64,000 nucleotides of DNA, taken from NCBI GenBank assembly GCA_024398595.1, contig JAKSIX010000005.1, positions 1 to 64,000 of the forward strand, in the 5' to 3' direction. Position 1 is the stretch's first letter. Every line of letters starts with the position of its first letter. Made by a program: the position numbers and the translations under genes. Below the pieces are notes generated by a model. That model saw nothing but the letters and a program-made list of their open reading frames with translations, made no database searches and had not been told where the DNA came from. This DNA is from Bacteroidaceae bacterium. Its GTDB lineage: Bacteria; Bacteroidota; Bacteroidia; Bacteroidales; Bacteroidaceae. Shown here piece by piece: positions 36,905 through 46,349 of this stretch.

Positions 36905-38023
36905 ATGGGAAAGACCAGAGTCATAATCAGTGGAGGCGGTACAGGAGGACATATATTCCCTGCCATATCAATAGCCAATGCCATCAGAAATCTGCGTCCG
37001 GATTCTGAAATCCTTTTTGTCGGTGCCGAGAATCGTATGGAGATGCAGAGGGTACCTGAAGCCGGATATGATATTGAAGGATTACCTGTGGCGGGATTTG
37101 TCCGTTCCAGTATCTTGAAAAATGTCCCCGTATTCGTAAAACTGTTAAGGAGTCAGATGAGGGCACGCCGTATAATCAGAAAATTCTCTCCCGATGTGGC
37201 TGTCGGTGTGGGCGGTTATGCAAGTGGCCCGACTTTGCGTATGGCGGGACGTATGGGGATTCCGACATTGATTCAGGAACAGAATTCATTTGCAGGAGTT
37301 ACCAATAAACTGCTTGCGCAAAGAGCAGACCGCATTTGCGTGGCATACGAAGGAATGGAGAAGTTTTTCCCGGCCGATAAGATAATGATGACAGGTAATC
37401 CTGTCAGGCAGAACCTTACCGGTAATGCGCTGTCAAGGGATGAGGCTGTCGGCGCGATGGGCCTGAATCCGGAGAAGCGTGTGATTCTGGTCATAGGCGG
37501 AAGCCTTGGCGCAAGAAGCCTGAACGAAAGCATAATGTCCCAACTTGATGCCATACGTGCGGCAGAGGATGTGCAGATATACTGGCAGACAGGCAAACTC
37601 TATATAGATGAAATGAAACAGCGTCTTGCTGCCGAAAGCGAGCCTGTACCGAACCTGTTCCCGACGGATTTCGTTACAAGAATGGATTGTGCATACAGTG
37701 CTGCGGATCTGGTCATATCAAGAGCCGGGGCCGGTTCCATATCGGAACTGTGCCTTTTGGGAAAGCCTGTCATACTGGTACCGTCACCTAATGTTGCGGA
37801 AGACCATCAGACGAAGAATGCAATGGCTCTTGTGGATAAGGATGCCGCCATTCACATAGCGGATGCTGATGCCGGGAAATCGCTGATTCCGGAGGCAATA
37901 AAGCTCGTACGGGACAAGGAACGGCTGGGCGTACTGGGAAAGAATGCTCTAAGCCTTGCCTTGCCTGACTCAGCGGAGATTATTGCTATGGAAGTACTGA
38001 AACTTGCGGACAATCACAATTGA
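36905..38023 (+). CDS. murG: Lipid II synthase MurG (GlcNAc transferase)
   Basis: Membrane-associated GT-B enzyme that adds GlcNAc to lipid I. 372 residues with the N-terminal loop SGGGTGGHIFPA, VGVGGYASGP, LIQEQNSFAG and the donor-site segment SRAGAGSISELCLLGKP. It starts one base after ftsW. Confidence 0.96.
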   Translation: MGKTRVIISGGGTGGHIFPAISIANAIRNLRPDSEILFVGAENRMEMQRVPEAGYDIEGLPVAGFVRSSILKNVPVFVKLLRSQMRARRIIRKFSPDVAVGVGGYASGPTLRMAGRMGIPTLIQEQNSFAGVTNKLLAQRADRICVAYEGMEKFFPADKIMMTGNPVRQNLTGNALSRDEAVGAMGLNPEKRVILVIGGSLGARSLNESIMSQLDAIRAAEDVQIYWQTGKLYIDEMKQRLAAESEPVPNLFPTDFVTRMDCAYSAADLVISRAGAGSISELCLLGKPVILVPSPNVAEDHQTKNAMALVDKDAAIHIADADAGKSLIPEAIKLVRDKERLGVLGKNALSLALPDSAEIIAMEVLKLADNHN

Positions 38024-38034
38024 GCAGAAGATAT

Positions 38035-39420
38035 ATGGAAAACAGCCAGATAAAATCAGTCTATTTCGTAGGCGCCGGGGGTATCGGCATGAGTGCGCTG
38101 GTGCGCTTTTTCCTTTCCAACGGGAAGAAGGTGGCGGGATATGACAAGACTCCGTGCGATTTGACAGCAACCCTGATTTCGGAGGGTGCCGACATACATT
38201 ATGAAGACAATGTCTCTCTGATACCGGAATACTGCAGGGACAAATCGTCAACCCTGGTGGTATATACTCCTGCCATACCGCAGGACCATTCCGAACTGAC
38301 TTGGTTCAGGACATCAGGCTTTGACCTGCAGAAACGTGCCCAGGTACTCGGGACACTGACCCGTGACATGGATGGTCTGTGCGTGGCAGGAACTCACGGC
38401 AAGACAACCACATCCGCTATGGCAGCCTATATACTGGACGGAACCGATGAGGGTTGCAATGCATTCCTCGGTGGAATACTGAAGAACAGCCGCAGCAATC
38501 TGATGTTGGGCGGCCGCAGCCGCAGGGTCGTGATTGAGGCTGATGAATTTGACCGTTCATTCCATCAGCTGCGTCCGCTCCGGTCTGTCATTACAGCAAT
38601 GGATGCCGATCATCTGGACATATATGGAGATTATCAGAGTTATGTGGAAAGCTTCCGCCATTACTCTTCGCTCATAAGGAAGGGGGGCGACCTGATATTG
38701 CGATACGGCCTTGAGGAGAAGCTGAAGCCGGAGAATAAGGATGTCAGGATATGGTCATATTCTGCCGGCAAGGGCGATTTTCACGCGGAGAATGTCAGAA
38801 TAGGCAACGGCGGGATAGTATTCGATTTCATATCCCCGCTTGGAAATATAGAGGATATTTCCTTAGGGGTTCCAGTGCAGATAAATATAGAGAATGGTGT
38901 TGCAGCTATGGCCCTTGCCCAGTTGAGCGGTGCAGACAAGGATGTCATAAGAACGAGAATGGCATCGTTCCGTGGTACAGACAGACGCTTTGACTTCCAT
39001 CTGAAGACGGACAGTAAAATATATGTCAGTGATTATGCGCATCATCCGGCGGAGTTGAGGCAGTGCGCCATATCAATGCGGTCGCTATATCCTGACCGTA
39101 AGATAACAGCCATATTCCAGCCTCATCTTTATACGCGTACCAGAGATTTCTATCGTGATTTTGCGGATAGCCTCTCCCTGTTTGACGAAGTGTGGCTGAC
39201 AGATATCTATCCGGCAAGGGAACAGCCTATTCCTGGAATTACCAGCCGTATAATAGCCGATAATATACGTGCCGGAGTATGCAGGGGGGTGATTTCTCTG
39301 TCGGGTGTGCTTGATATGGTGCGTTCAGAGGCAGATGATATCCAAGTGCTGCTGACAGTGGGTGCAGGAGATTTGGACAATCTCGCGGACAAGATAACCG
39401 GAATACTTTCCAATAAATGA
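38035..39420 (+). CDS. murC: UDP-MurNAc:L-Ala ligase MurC
   Basis: First Mur ligase, adding L-alanine to UDP-MurNAc. Rossmann motif FVGAGGIGMSAL at the start, ATP loop AGTHGKTTTSAM, EADEFDRSF and the C-terminal SDYAHHPAELR are diagnostic. The ATG at 38035 (461 residues) is preferred to a TTG at 38020 that overlaps the murG stop. Stop overlaps the ftsQ start. Confidence 0.95.
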   Translation: MENSQIKSVYFVGAGGIGMSALVRFFLSNGKKVAGYDKTPCDLTATLISEGADIHYEDNVSLIPEYCRDKSSTLVVYTPAIPQDHSELTWFRTSGFDLQKRAQVLGTLTRDMDGLCVAGTHGKTTTSAMAAYILDGTDEGCNAFLGGILKNSRSNLMLGGRSRRVVIEADEFDRSFHQLRPLRSVITAMDADHLDIYGDYQSYVESFRHYSSLIRKGGDLILRYGLEEKLKPENKDVRIWSYSAGKGDFHAENVRIGNGGIVFDFISPLGNIEDISLGVPVQINIENGVAAMALAQLSGADKDVIRTRMASFRGTDRRFDFHLKTDSKIYVSDYAHHPAELRQCAISMRSLYPDRKITAIFQPHLYTRTRDFYRDFADSLSLFDEVWLTDIYPAREQPIPGITSRIIADNIRAGVCRGVISLSGVLDMVRSEADDIQVLLTVGAGDLDNLADKITGILSNK

Positions 39421-40154
39421 TGTTAAGACGCATAGCCGAAATATTTGCGCTGCTAGTGGCAATAGGATACCTGCTGTTCTCTATCATTGAGCTTACATAT
39501 CGTCCTTGCGAAACTTCCGTCTGCAATGTGGTCAGCGTGAAGATACGGGACAGCCTCATGTGCGGAATTCTGAATGAGGACAGGGTTCTGGATGTGCTGT
39601 CCTGCAATGGCTTGAATCCCATTGGAAAGTCGTGGGACGACATAGACTTGGACGCAATGGAAAACGTGCTTGTGAAGCATCCGATGATATCATCGGCTGA
39701 GTGCTTCCTGACAGCTGACAATCGTGTCAGAATCAAGGTACACAGTGCCGTGCCGTTGGTCAGAGTCCTGTCAAGAAGCGGCGCGGATTATATGGTGGGA
39801 AGCCGGGGCGAGATAATTGAATATCGTGGGATTGCGGTAAATCTTCCCGTTGCAACCGGCTATATTTCGCGGGCATACGCATCGGGCCGCCTGATGGCTG
39901 TTGTACGCGAAATATATTCAAGCAAGTTCTGGAAAGCGCAGATAGTGCAGATTGATGTCGATGAGAACGGGCTGGTGTCGCTGGTACCGCGTGTGGGCGG
40001 ACATATCATTGACATCGGAACGGCAGATAATGCCGGTGAGAAGCTGGAACGTGTGATGCATTTCTATGAGGATGGCCTGAACGTGATAGGATGGAATAAA
40101 TACAACAGACTGAGCGCGGCATTTGAGAATCAGATAGTCTGTAAAAAGAAATAG
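39417..40154 (+). CDS. ftsQ: Cell division protein FtsQ
   Basis: Bitopic divisome protein of 245 residues: short N-terminus, one membrane helix (about 6-24) and a periplasmic POTRA plus beta domain (VLVKHPMISSAECFLTADNR, VRIKVHSAVPLVRVL). FtsQ is poorly conserved; the call rests on topology, the POTRA-like pattern and position between murC and ftsA. Confidence 0.88.
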   Translation: MMLRRIAEIFALLVAIGYLLFSIIELTYRPCETSVCNVVSVKIRDSLMCGILNEDRVLDVLSCNGLNPIGKSWDDIDLDAMENVLVKHPMISSAECFLTADNRVRIKVHSAVPLVRVLSRSGADYMVGSRGEIIEYRGIAVNLPVATGYISRAYASGRLMAVVREIYSSKFWKAQIVQIDVDENGLVSLVPRVGGHIIDIGTADNAGEKLERVMHFYEDGLNVIGWNKYNRLSAAFENQIVCKKK

Positions 40155-40179
40155 TATTAAGGAACAAATATCTGTATAT

Positions 40180-41571
40180 ATGTACAAGAATAAGACAATT
40201 GTGGCGATTGAACTCGGCTCTTCAAAAATATCGGGTGCAGCCGCAAGGAAGAAATCAGATGGCAAACTGGAAATCACAGCCTGTGCCTCAGTACCGTCAT
40301 CAGCATTCATCCGTCAGGGTGCAGTCTATAATCTGGACCGTACCGCAGAGGGTATAGCCAGAGTCATTGAACTTCTCGAAAGACAGATAGGAACGAAGAT
40401 TTTCCAGGTGTTTACGGGCTATGCAGGTAAATCGTTGAGGTCGTTGCCCGTTACTGTATCCAGAGAACTGGAGGAAGGGGCAGTCGTGACATCATCTGTC
40501 GTGGACGATATGCTTGTGGAATGCGGTGATACGCAGGCAGACGATATGCTGTCGCTGAACATCGCATCGCAGGAGTTTGTCGTTGATTATAAGAACAATG
40601 CAGAGGAAGATCCTGTCGGAGTGGCGTGCAGCCATATTGAAGGCCATTTCCAGAAGATAATGATGCGTCCGAGGCTTTTCAAACTGCTGGATGACAGCTT
40701 CCGTCATGCAAGCGTAGATATTGCAGACAGTTTCGTACTGCCGCTGACAGTGGCAAATGTCATCCTTGATGATGCTGACAGGCAGCGTGGATGCGCTCTT
40801 GTGGACTATGGCGCGGATACTACCACTGTAACAGTATATAAAGGCGGTCAGATGTGCTATATGCGTGTAATACCATTGGGCAGTGATACTATCACCCGGG
40901 ATATAATGAAAGTGTTCAGGCTTGGCCACGATGAGGCAGAATCGCTGAAATGTACGTATGGTCTGTTCGGCCTGTCAGGCTCGGACGAGGAATCGACCGT
41001 TGCCGGAGGCAGTCAGGTGTCTCTGAAACAGTTGGGCGAGGTAATTGAGGCCAGAAACGAAGAGATTATGGCTAATGTGATGCATCAGCTCAAGCTGTCC
41101 GGGTATTATGAGTCGCTGTTCAATGGACTCGTACTGACCGGCGGTGGTTCAAATCTGAAAAAGTTGCAGTATGCCGCATCGCAGCTGTTTCCGGAAATCA
41201 GTCCTGTACGCATAGTTCGCGGCATATCACAGGATATGGAATGTTGTGATACGGATTGGAACATATCGGACGGTACACACGTAGGATTGCTTTCGTTGCT
41301 GGTCCAGGGCGGTGAGAACTGTTGTGTGGAGATTCCCGAGAAGGATATGTATGAGGAACCTGATGCCCGTACCCAGGCCGCGATGGTGACAGGCAACCTG
41401 TTCGATGACAATGGCGAGAGTGCGCAGGCTGCCCTTGACATGAAAATCGGACAGGAGCAGATTATGCCTGTGGAGAAGGATGAGAAAAATGAAGTTGTGA
41501 AGAGCAAGACTCCATCATTTATCAGTGTAATACGTGAGACATTCCACAAATTCTTCGAGGATGTCCAATAA
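40180..41571 (+). CDS. ftsA: Cell division protein FtsA
   Basis: Actin-like ATPase that ties FtsZ filaments to the membrane. 463 residues; IVAIELGSSKISGAAA phosphate-1 motif, SHM domain, GCALVDYGADTTTVTVYKGG phosphate-2 motif and GLVLTGGGSNLKKL adenosine motif. The C-terminus ends in an amphipathic SVIRETFHKFFEDVQ, the likely membrane-targeting helix, after an acidic variable linker. Confidence 0.95.
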   Translation: MYKNKTIVAIELGSSKISGAAARKKSDGKLEITACASVPSSAFIRQGAVYNLDRTAEGIARVIELLERQIGTKIFQVFTGYAGKSLRSLPVTVSRELEEGAVVTSSVVDDMLVECGDTQADDMLSLNIASQEFVVDYKNNAEEDPVGVACSHIEGHFQKIMMRPRLFKLLDDSFRHASVDIADSFVLPLTVANVILDDADRQRGCALVDYGADTTTVTVYKGGQMCYMRVIPLGSDTITRDIMKVFRLGHDEAESLKCTYGLFGLSGSDEESTVAGGSQVSLKQLGEVIEARNEEIMANVMHQLKLSGYYESLFNGLVLTGGGSNLKKLQYAASQLFPEISPVRIVRGISQDMECCDTDWNISDGTHVGLLSLLVQGGENCCVEIPEKDMYEEPDARTQAAMVTGNLFDDNGESAQAALDMKIGQEQIMPVEKDEKNEVVKSKTPSFISVIRETFHKFFEDVQ

Positions 41572-41588
41572 TCAAAAGAATAACGGCT

Positions 41589-42794
41589 ATGAATGATTCA
41601 ATAAAGGATTTTGAGGAAAATGATCTGCTGCCATTCGGATTCCCGACGGAGGTGCATAAGATAATAAAGGTTATTGGCGTAGGAGGTGGTGGCGGCAATG
41701 CTGTCAAGAATATGTATCGCGAGGGCATACGCGATGTTGTCTTTGCACTGGCCAATACAGACAGTCAGGCATTGGCAGAGTCTGATATACCGGTAAAAAT
41801 GCAGCTTGGCAAGGGCTTGGGCGCCGGAAATGACCCGGAGGTGGCACGTCAGGCTGCGGAAGACAGCGTAGAAAGTATCAAGGCTCTCTTCCACGACGAG
41901 ACGCAGATGGTGTTCATAACGGCCGGAATGGGAGGCGGAACAGGTACTGGCGCGGCTCCTGTCATCGCAAGATGCGCGAAGGAGGAGGGTATGCTTACCA
42001 TCGGTATAGTCACGATACCTTTTAAGTTTGAAATGCGCCCTAAGATACGTCAGGCAATAGAAGGCGTCCGTGAAATGGCAAAATATGTAGATGCCCTGCT
42101 TGTGATAAATAACGAGCGTCTGCTGGACATCTACTCGGAACAGAAGATTACCGATGGGTTCAGGAAGGTCGATGAGACGCTTACCACTGCTACCAAGAGT
42201 ATTGCGGAACTGATAACCTGCCGCGGTATCATAAACCTTGACTTCCGTGATGTCCGCAAGATTCTGAAGGATGGCGGTGTGGCCATAATGAGCTCCGGTG
42301 AGGCTTCCGGTGAGAACAGAGTGGAACAGGCCATACAGTCGGCTCTGAATTCTCCGCTGCTTTATAATAATGACATATACCGTTCAAAGAAAATTCTGTT
42401 CAATATCTATCAGAGCACTGACGAACAGCATCAGCTGGTACTCAATGAAATGAATGAGATACGCCATTTCATGGACAAGTTCGAGGATGAGAATATTGAG
42501 GTCATCTGGGGTCTTGCGAATGACCCGAATCTGGGCGATAAGGTCAAGATTACAGTCCTGGCCACGGGATTCGGAATGAGCAACATTCCTTTGGATGATT
42601 CGGATGATTCGGATGTTATAGGCGCACTCTATGGGGGAACTGCGGGAAAGAAGGCCCTGTATCTGTTTGAGCTGGAAGATGATGATCTTGACAATGATGC
42701 GCTTATTGACGCTCTGATAGCGGTGCCTACCCAGTTGAGGCGTTCTTCGGATATATCGGAGATAAAATCCATGCGCTCTGCCTCCGGAAATTAA
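41589..42794 (+). CDS. ftsZ: Cell division protein FtsZ
   Basis: Tubulin-like GTPase that forms the Z ring. 401 residues with G-G-G-T-G-T-G at 115-121, [13 protein letters not shown] and the T7-loop region intact. The C-terminal tail is short: only about 50 acidic residues separate the core from VPTQLRRSS, which looks like the conserved C-terminal peptide binding FtsA, followed by 15 more residues. Last gene of the dcw cluster; its TAA overlaps the convergent recO stop. Confidence 0.96.
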   Translation: MNDSIKDFEENDLLPFGFPTEVHKIIKVIGVGGGGGNAVKNMYREGIRDVVFALANTDSQALAESDIPVKMQLGKGLGAGNDPEVARQAAEDSVESIKALFHDETQMVFITAGMGGGTGTGAAPVIARCAKEEGMLTIGIVTIPFKFEMRPKIRQAIEGVREMAKYVDALLVINNERLLDIYSEQKITDGFRKVDETLTTATKSIAELITCRGIINLDFRDVRKILKDGGVAIMSSGEASGENRVEQAIQSALNSPLLYNNDIYRSKKILFNIYQSTDEQHQLVLNEMNEIRHFMDKFEDENIEVIWGLANDPNLGDKVKITVLATGFGMSNIPLDDSDDSDVIGALYGGTAGKKALYLFELEDDDLDNDALIDALIAVPTQLRRSSDISEIKSMRSASGN

Positions 42795-43519
42795 CTGAAT
42801 ACAGCCTGCATGACCTCTGTAGATTTCAGAATCGGAAATCCAGGGACGTGCAGTCTGAAATACTGATTCATCATATTTACGAGGCCGGCTCTCATTGAGC
42901 CGGTCATCGGTATTTCCGAGGCCTGTGCCATACTGCCGCATCCCATAAGCTGTACTGTCCTGTAAGCTTCGTCCGGGTTCAGGATTTCCGCGTGTTGCGG
43001 CTGTGTGGCCGGGTATGTGCCGTCGCGCATGTCCAACCAGCATCCGGGCTCATACCTGTCCGTGTTAGGCCCTATTCCGAGATAATTGGATACTTTCAGA
43101 ATTATATACAGGTGCGCATTCTCCGTGTGCGGCGTCTTGTCCATATCGTTGACGGCCTCTGCCAGAAATGAGAACAGCGGACGGTTCTCTCTCTCTTCCC
43201 TGAGTGCGTACGTCAGGAACTCTCCGAGAAAAAGCGCTATACAGCTTTTGACCGGGTTGAACGGCATGTCCGGATAGGGCAGAATGTTGACAGGCTCCCT
43301 CAGGTGCTGCAGGGCAGAGCCGCGTCCATCCGGCTTATATTGGAATTCCATAAGAGTGAGCGGCTGAAGCAGCGTGTTGCGCCTTACGCCTCTGCCTGTG
43401 TCAGACAGGTAGAAAATGAATGATGTATATCCGCCTCTTTCCGTGAAAATATGCGCAATGCAGGATTTGTCATTGTACCTGACGTGTCCCAACAATAAAC
43501 CCCTGTCTTTTTCCCACAT
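42791..43519 (-). CDS. recO: DNA repair protein RecO
   Basis: Recombination mediator that with RecR loads RecA onto SSB-coated DNA. 242 residues: N-terminal OB fold (RGLLLGHVRYNDKSCIAHIF, then FTERGGYTSFIF), then a helical domain. No zinc-finger cysteine set is evident, as in many Bacteroidota RecO. Convergent with ftsZ and divergent from the tRNA-Glu promoter. Confidence 0.92.
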   Translation of the reverse strand: MWEKDRGLLLGHVRYNDKSCIAHIFTERGGYTSFIFYLSDTGRGVRRNTLLQPLTLMEFQYKPDGRGSALQHLREPVNILPYPDMPFNPVKSCIALFLGEFLTYALREERENRPLFSFLAEAVNDMDKTPHTENAHLYIILKVSNYLGIGPNTDRYEPGCWLDMRDGTYPATQPQHAEILNPDEAYRTVQLMGCGSMAQASEIPMTGSMRAGLVNMMNQYFRLHVPGFPILKSTEVMQAVFS

Positions 43520-43572
43520 TTGCAGCTGTTGATGGCTTTTATCGGTGCGAATATAAAAAATGTTTCCGAAAC

Positions 43573-43603
43573 TTTGTTGTTTGGGAAAATGTAACTACTT
43601 TTG
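43573..43603 (+). promoter_or_regulatory. Promoter of the tRNA-Glu/rpsT unit
   Basis: TTTG at 43573-43576, 19 bases, then TACTTTTG at 43596-43603: a textbook Bacteroidota -33/-7 promoter, the best in the window. Confidence 0.8.
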
Positions 43604-43663
43604 CAACCGCTTAAAAGGCAAGTTCCGTTTTACGTCTGTGAAAAGCAGCGTGACGGTGATGAT

Positions 43664-43735
43664 GGCGCGTTCGTATATCGGTTAGTACTCAAGATTTTCA
43701 TTCTTGCAAGATGAGTTCGACTCTCATACGCGCTA
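43664..43735 (+). tRNA. tRNA-Glu (anticodon TTC)
   Basis: 72-base cloverleaf: acceptor GGCGCGT/ACGCGCT (first pair G-U), D arm GTAT/GTAC, anticodon stem CAAGA/TCTTG with loop TTTTCAT, T arm ATGAG-TTCGACT-CTCAT. CCA is not encoded. It is 29 bases upstream of rpsT and probably in the same transcript. Confidence 0.92.
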
Positions 43736-43764
43736 CTACGACAAATAAAAATTTAGAATAAAAA

Positions 43765-44019
43765 ATGGCAAATCACAAGGCGACTATCAAGTCAACAAGG
43801 CAGAGTGAGAAGAAAAGACTGCACAACCGCTATTATGCAAAGACCATGCGTAACGCAGTTCGTCAGCTCCGTGCAATGACAAACAAGGATGAGGCTGTTG
43901 CCGCATATCCGAAAGTTCAGAAGCTTTTGGACAAGATGGCCAAGACACGTCTCATTCACCCGAACAAGGCTGCCAACCTCAAGTCAAAGCTAGCTTCTGC
44001 CATTGCAAAGATGGCTTGA
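43765..44019 (+). CDS. rpsT: 30S ribosomal protein S20
   Basis: Small helical, basic 16S rRNA-binding protein of 84 residues; opens [20 protein letters not shown] and ends with the [14 protein letters not shown] helix typical of S20. Probably co-transcribed with tRNA-Glu. Confidence 0.97.
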   Translation: MANHKATIKSTRQSEKKRLHNRYYAKTMRNAVRQLRAMTNKDEAVAAYPKVQKLLDKMAKTRLIHPNKAANLKSKLASAIAKMA

Positions 44020-44070
44020 TGCCTGATCTGCAGACCAGACATTGGCGTTAAGGTCGGGACAAATTGCATA

Positions 44071-44103
44071 GACGGTCGGTTTTCCGGCCGTCATTCTTGT
44101 TTT
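44071..44103 (+). terminator. Terminator of the tRNA-Glu/rpsT unit
   Basis: GACGGTCGG-TTTT-CCGGCCGTC, a nine-pair stem with one G-T pair and a four-base loop, followed by a T-rich stretch. It is 52 bases past the rpsT stop. Confidence 0.7.
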
Positions 44104-44145
44104 ACGCCCAATTTTTCCGAAATATCCTTATTTGTTTTTGGGATT

Positions 44146-44187
44146 CCATCACTCCTTCAAACAACCGGATTTTCGTCTCGAAAATCC
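44146..44187 (+). repeat. Dispersed intergenic repeat B, copy 1, with hairpin
   Basis: Matches 49304-49342 at 34 of 39 positions (44146-44184). In this copy the 3' half forms a perfect hairpin, GGATTTTCG-TCT-CGAAAATCC at 44167-44187. Confidence 0.65.
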
Positions 44188-44207
44188 TTCATAAAATTTT
44201 TAATCGA

Positions 44208-44229
44208 ACATTTCAAAACAGGTTCTTAA
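44208..44229 (+). repeat. Dispersed intergenic repeat A, copy 2
   Basis: ACATTTCAAAACAGGTTCTT and two further bases, differing from the copy at 26113 by very few bases; it lies 24 bases after repeat B. Confidence 0.6.
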
Positions 44230-44272
44230 ACAACTTTTTAATTTAACGGGCGTAAAAGACCAAAATTCTATA

Positions 44273-44280
44273 TAAGTTTG
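44273..44280 (+). promoter_or_regulatory. Putative -7 element of ridA
   Basis: TAAGTTTG ends only four bases before the ATG, so the transcript would start at or within a few bases of the start codon (leaderless or nearly so). Confidence 0.5.
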
Positions 44281-44284
44281 CGTC

Positions 44285-44659
44285 ATGAAAAAAATTATTG
44301 CAACGGCTCAGGCTCCGGCCGCAATAGGACCATATTCCCAGGCAGTTGAACTGAATGGAACAGTGTTTGTTTCGGGACAGATTCCGGTTAATCCAAAGGA
44401 TGGCTCGATGCCGCAGGGCATTGAAGCCCAGACACGTCAGTCTTTGGACAATCTGTTCGCAATCCTCAGCGAGGCAGGTCTGGTGTCGGACAATGTTGTC
44501 AAGACAACCGTTCTGCTTGCTGACATAAACGACTTTGCCGCGATGAATGCAGTATATGCGGAGTATTTCAAGGGTGACAAGCCCGCCCGTGCCTGTTTCC
44601 AGGTAGCAGCATTACCAAAGGGCGCACTCGTGGAGATAGAGGCCGTCGCCGGCAAGTGA
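44285..44659 (+). CDS. ridA: RidA family enamine/imine deaminase
   Basis: Hydrolyses reactive 2-aminoacrylate and other enamines formed by PLP enzymes. 124 residues, homotrimeric fold; hallmark residues include the GPYSQAV motif near the start, the Arg in KPARACFQV that binds the substrate carboxylate, and the closing LVEIEAVA with Glu. Single-gene unit. Confidence 0.95.
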   Translation: MKKIIATAQAPAAIGPYSQAVELNGTVFVSGQIPVNPKDGSMPQGIEAQTRQSLDNLFAILSEAGLVSDNVVKTTVLLADINDFAAMNAVYAEYFKGDKPARACFQVAALPKGALVEIEAVAGK

Positions 44660-44675
44660 CATTTCCGGCACGGTA

Positions 44676-46346
44676 TCAGTGTTGAGCCTTGCAGGCATCA
44701 TTGTGGCGGATTTCAACCCTGCGAATCTTTCCGCTGATGGTCTTTGGCAGTTCTTCAACGAATTCAATGACTCGCGGGTACTTGTAGGGCGCGGACACCT
44801 TTTTGACGTGATCCTGAATCTCCTTGATCAGAGCAGTCTTGTCTTCAATTGAGGCGTGTTTCCTGTCCAGAACAATCGTGGCTTTCACCACTTGTCCGCG
44901 TATCGGATCCGGCACACCTGTAACGGCACATTCAACTACAGCCGGGTGTGTCATAAGTGCGCTCTCCACCTCGAACGGTCCTATGCGGTATCCGGAACTC
45001 TTGATGACATCATCGGTACGGCCTACAAACCAGAAATATCCGTCGCTGTCGCGCCATGCCACATCACCGGTGTGATACATCCCGTCGTAATGTACGGTCT
45101 TTGTCAGCTCGGGGTTGTGATAGTATTCCTCGAACAGACCTGCAGGTCTGCGCCTGTCAGTGTGAAGGACAATCTCTCCGCTCTCACCGTCTTCGGCGGA
45201 ACGGCCGTCTGCCGTGAGCAAATCCATGTCGTATGCAGGATTAGGAACTCCTATTGAGCCTGGTTTGGAGTCCATCCAGGGGAATGTGGCTATTGTAAGC
45301 GTTGTCTCTGTCTGGCCGAAGCCCTCGTGTATGGAAAGCCCTGTATGCTCCTTCCAAGTGTCAAAGACACTGGGATTGAGCGGCTCGCCTGCGGTGGTGC
45401 AGTATTCCAAAGCACTCAGGTCGAATTTGCTCAGGTCTTCACGTATCAGGAAACGGTATATCGTGGGTGGCGCACAGAAAGATGTCACCCTGTTCTCTGC
45501 CATTGCCTTCAGAATCTCTACAGGGTTGAATTTCTCGTGATCATACACGAATACCGTGGCTCCGACTATCCATTGGCCATAGAGCTTGCCCCATACGGCC
45601 TTGCCCCATCCGGTGTCTGCAACTGTCAGATGCAGGCTTCCCTCGTGCAGATTCTGCCAGTACTTGGCTGTTACGATATGTCCGAGCGGATACAGGAAAT
45701 TGTGGGCCACCATCTTTGGATTGCCGGATGAACCTGATGTGAAATACAGAAGCGATATGTCGCTGTTGGTATTTGCTTCCTTCGGGCGGGTGAATGCCGG
45801 GGCGTTCCTGCGTCCTTCCTCCATACTTTTCCATATACCTTCATGGTATGTGCCTGTGGCGATTATGTGCTCCACGGATGGGGATTGGGAAAGGCAACCT
45901 TCAACGTGCTTCAGGATAACGGGCTCTGATGCCGCCACAATTATCTTGACTTTTGCCGAATTGCATCTGTATATCAAATCCTTTTCTGTGAGCAGGTGTG
46001 TGGCGGGAATTGCCACAGCTCCTATCTTGTGAAGCGCTATTATCGTGAACCAGAAATCAATTCTGCGTTTCAGCATCATCAGAACGGCATCGCCACGACG
46101 GATGCCGAGCTGCATCAGAAATGCGGCCGTCCGGTCTGACTCACGCTTGATGTCTGCAAATGTATAGAGATGCTTCTCACCCTCATTGTTTGTCCACAGC
46201 ACTGCCGGCCTTTCAGGCTGTTCTTCTGCCCAGACATCAACGACATCGTATGCAAAATTGAAGTTTTCAGGGATTGTTATCCCGAAGTTCTTCTGAAAAT
46301 CCTCAAGTGAGCTGAACTCGCTCTGTTTTAGAAATCTCTCAAGCAT
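44676..46346 (-). CDS. Acyl-CoA synthetase, medium-chain (ACSM)-like
   Basis: ANL-superfamily enzyme that activates a carboxylic acid through an acyl-AMP to a CoA thioester. 556 residues: P-loop YFTSGSSGNPKMV, GFGQTETTLT, hinge GRTDDVIKSSGYRIGPFEVE and C-terminal catalytic Lys in KTISGKIRRVEI. No membrane segment. It lies three bases after an XRE-cupin regulator gene, and this pair repeats a similar pair just upstream. The acid is unknown; short branched or aromatic acids from amino-acid fermentation would fit the nearby 2-oxoacid oxidoreductase, but that is inference. Confidence 0.88.
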   Translation of the reverse strand: MLERFLKQSEFSSLEDFQKNFGITIPENFNFAYDVVDVWAEEQPERPAVLWTNNEGEKHLYTFADIKRESDRTAAFLMQLGIRRGDAVLMMLKRRIDFWFTIIALHKIGAVAIPATHLLTEKDLIYRCNSAKVKIIVAASEPVILKHVEGCLSQSPSVEHIIATGTYHEGIWKSMEEGRRNAPAFTRPKEANTNSDISLLYFTSGSSGNPKMVAHNFLYPLGHIVTAKYWQNLHEGSLHLTVADTGWGKAVWGKLYGQWIVGATVFVYDHEKFNPVEILKAMAENRVTSFCAPPTIYRFLIREDLSKFDLSALEYCTTAGEPLNPSVFDTWKEHTGLSIHEGFGQTETTLTIATFPWMDSKPGSIGVPNPAYDMDLLTADGRSAEDGESGEIVLHTDRRRPAGLFEEYYHNPELTKTVHYDGMYHTGDVAWRDSDGYFWFVGRTDDVIKSSGYRIGPFEVESALMTHPAVVECAVTGVPDPIRGQVVKATIVLDRKHASIEDKTALIKEIQDHVKKVSAPYKYPRVIEFVEELPKTISGKIRRVEIRHNDACKAQH

Positions 46347-46349
46347 AAA

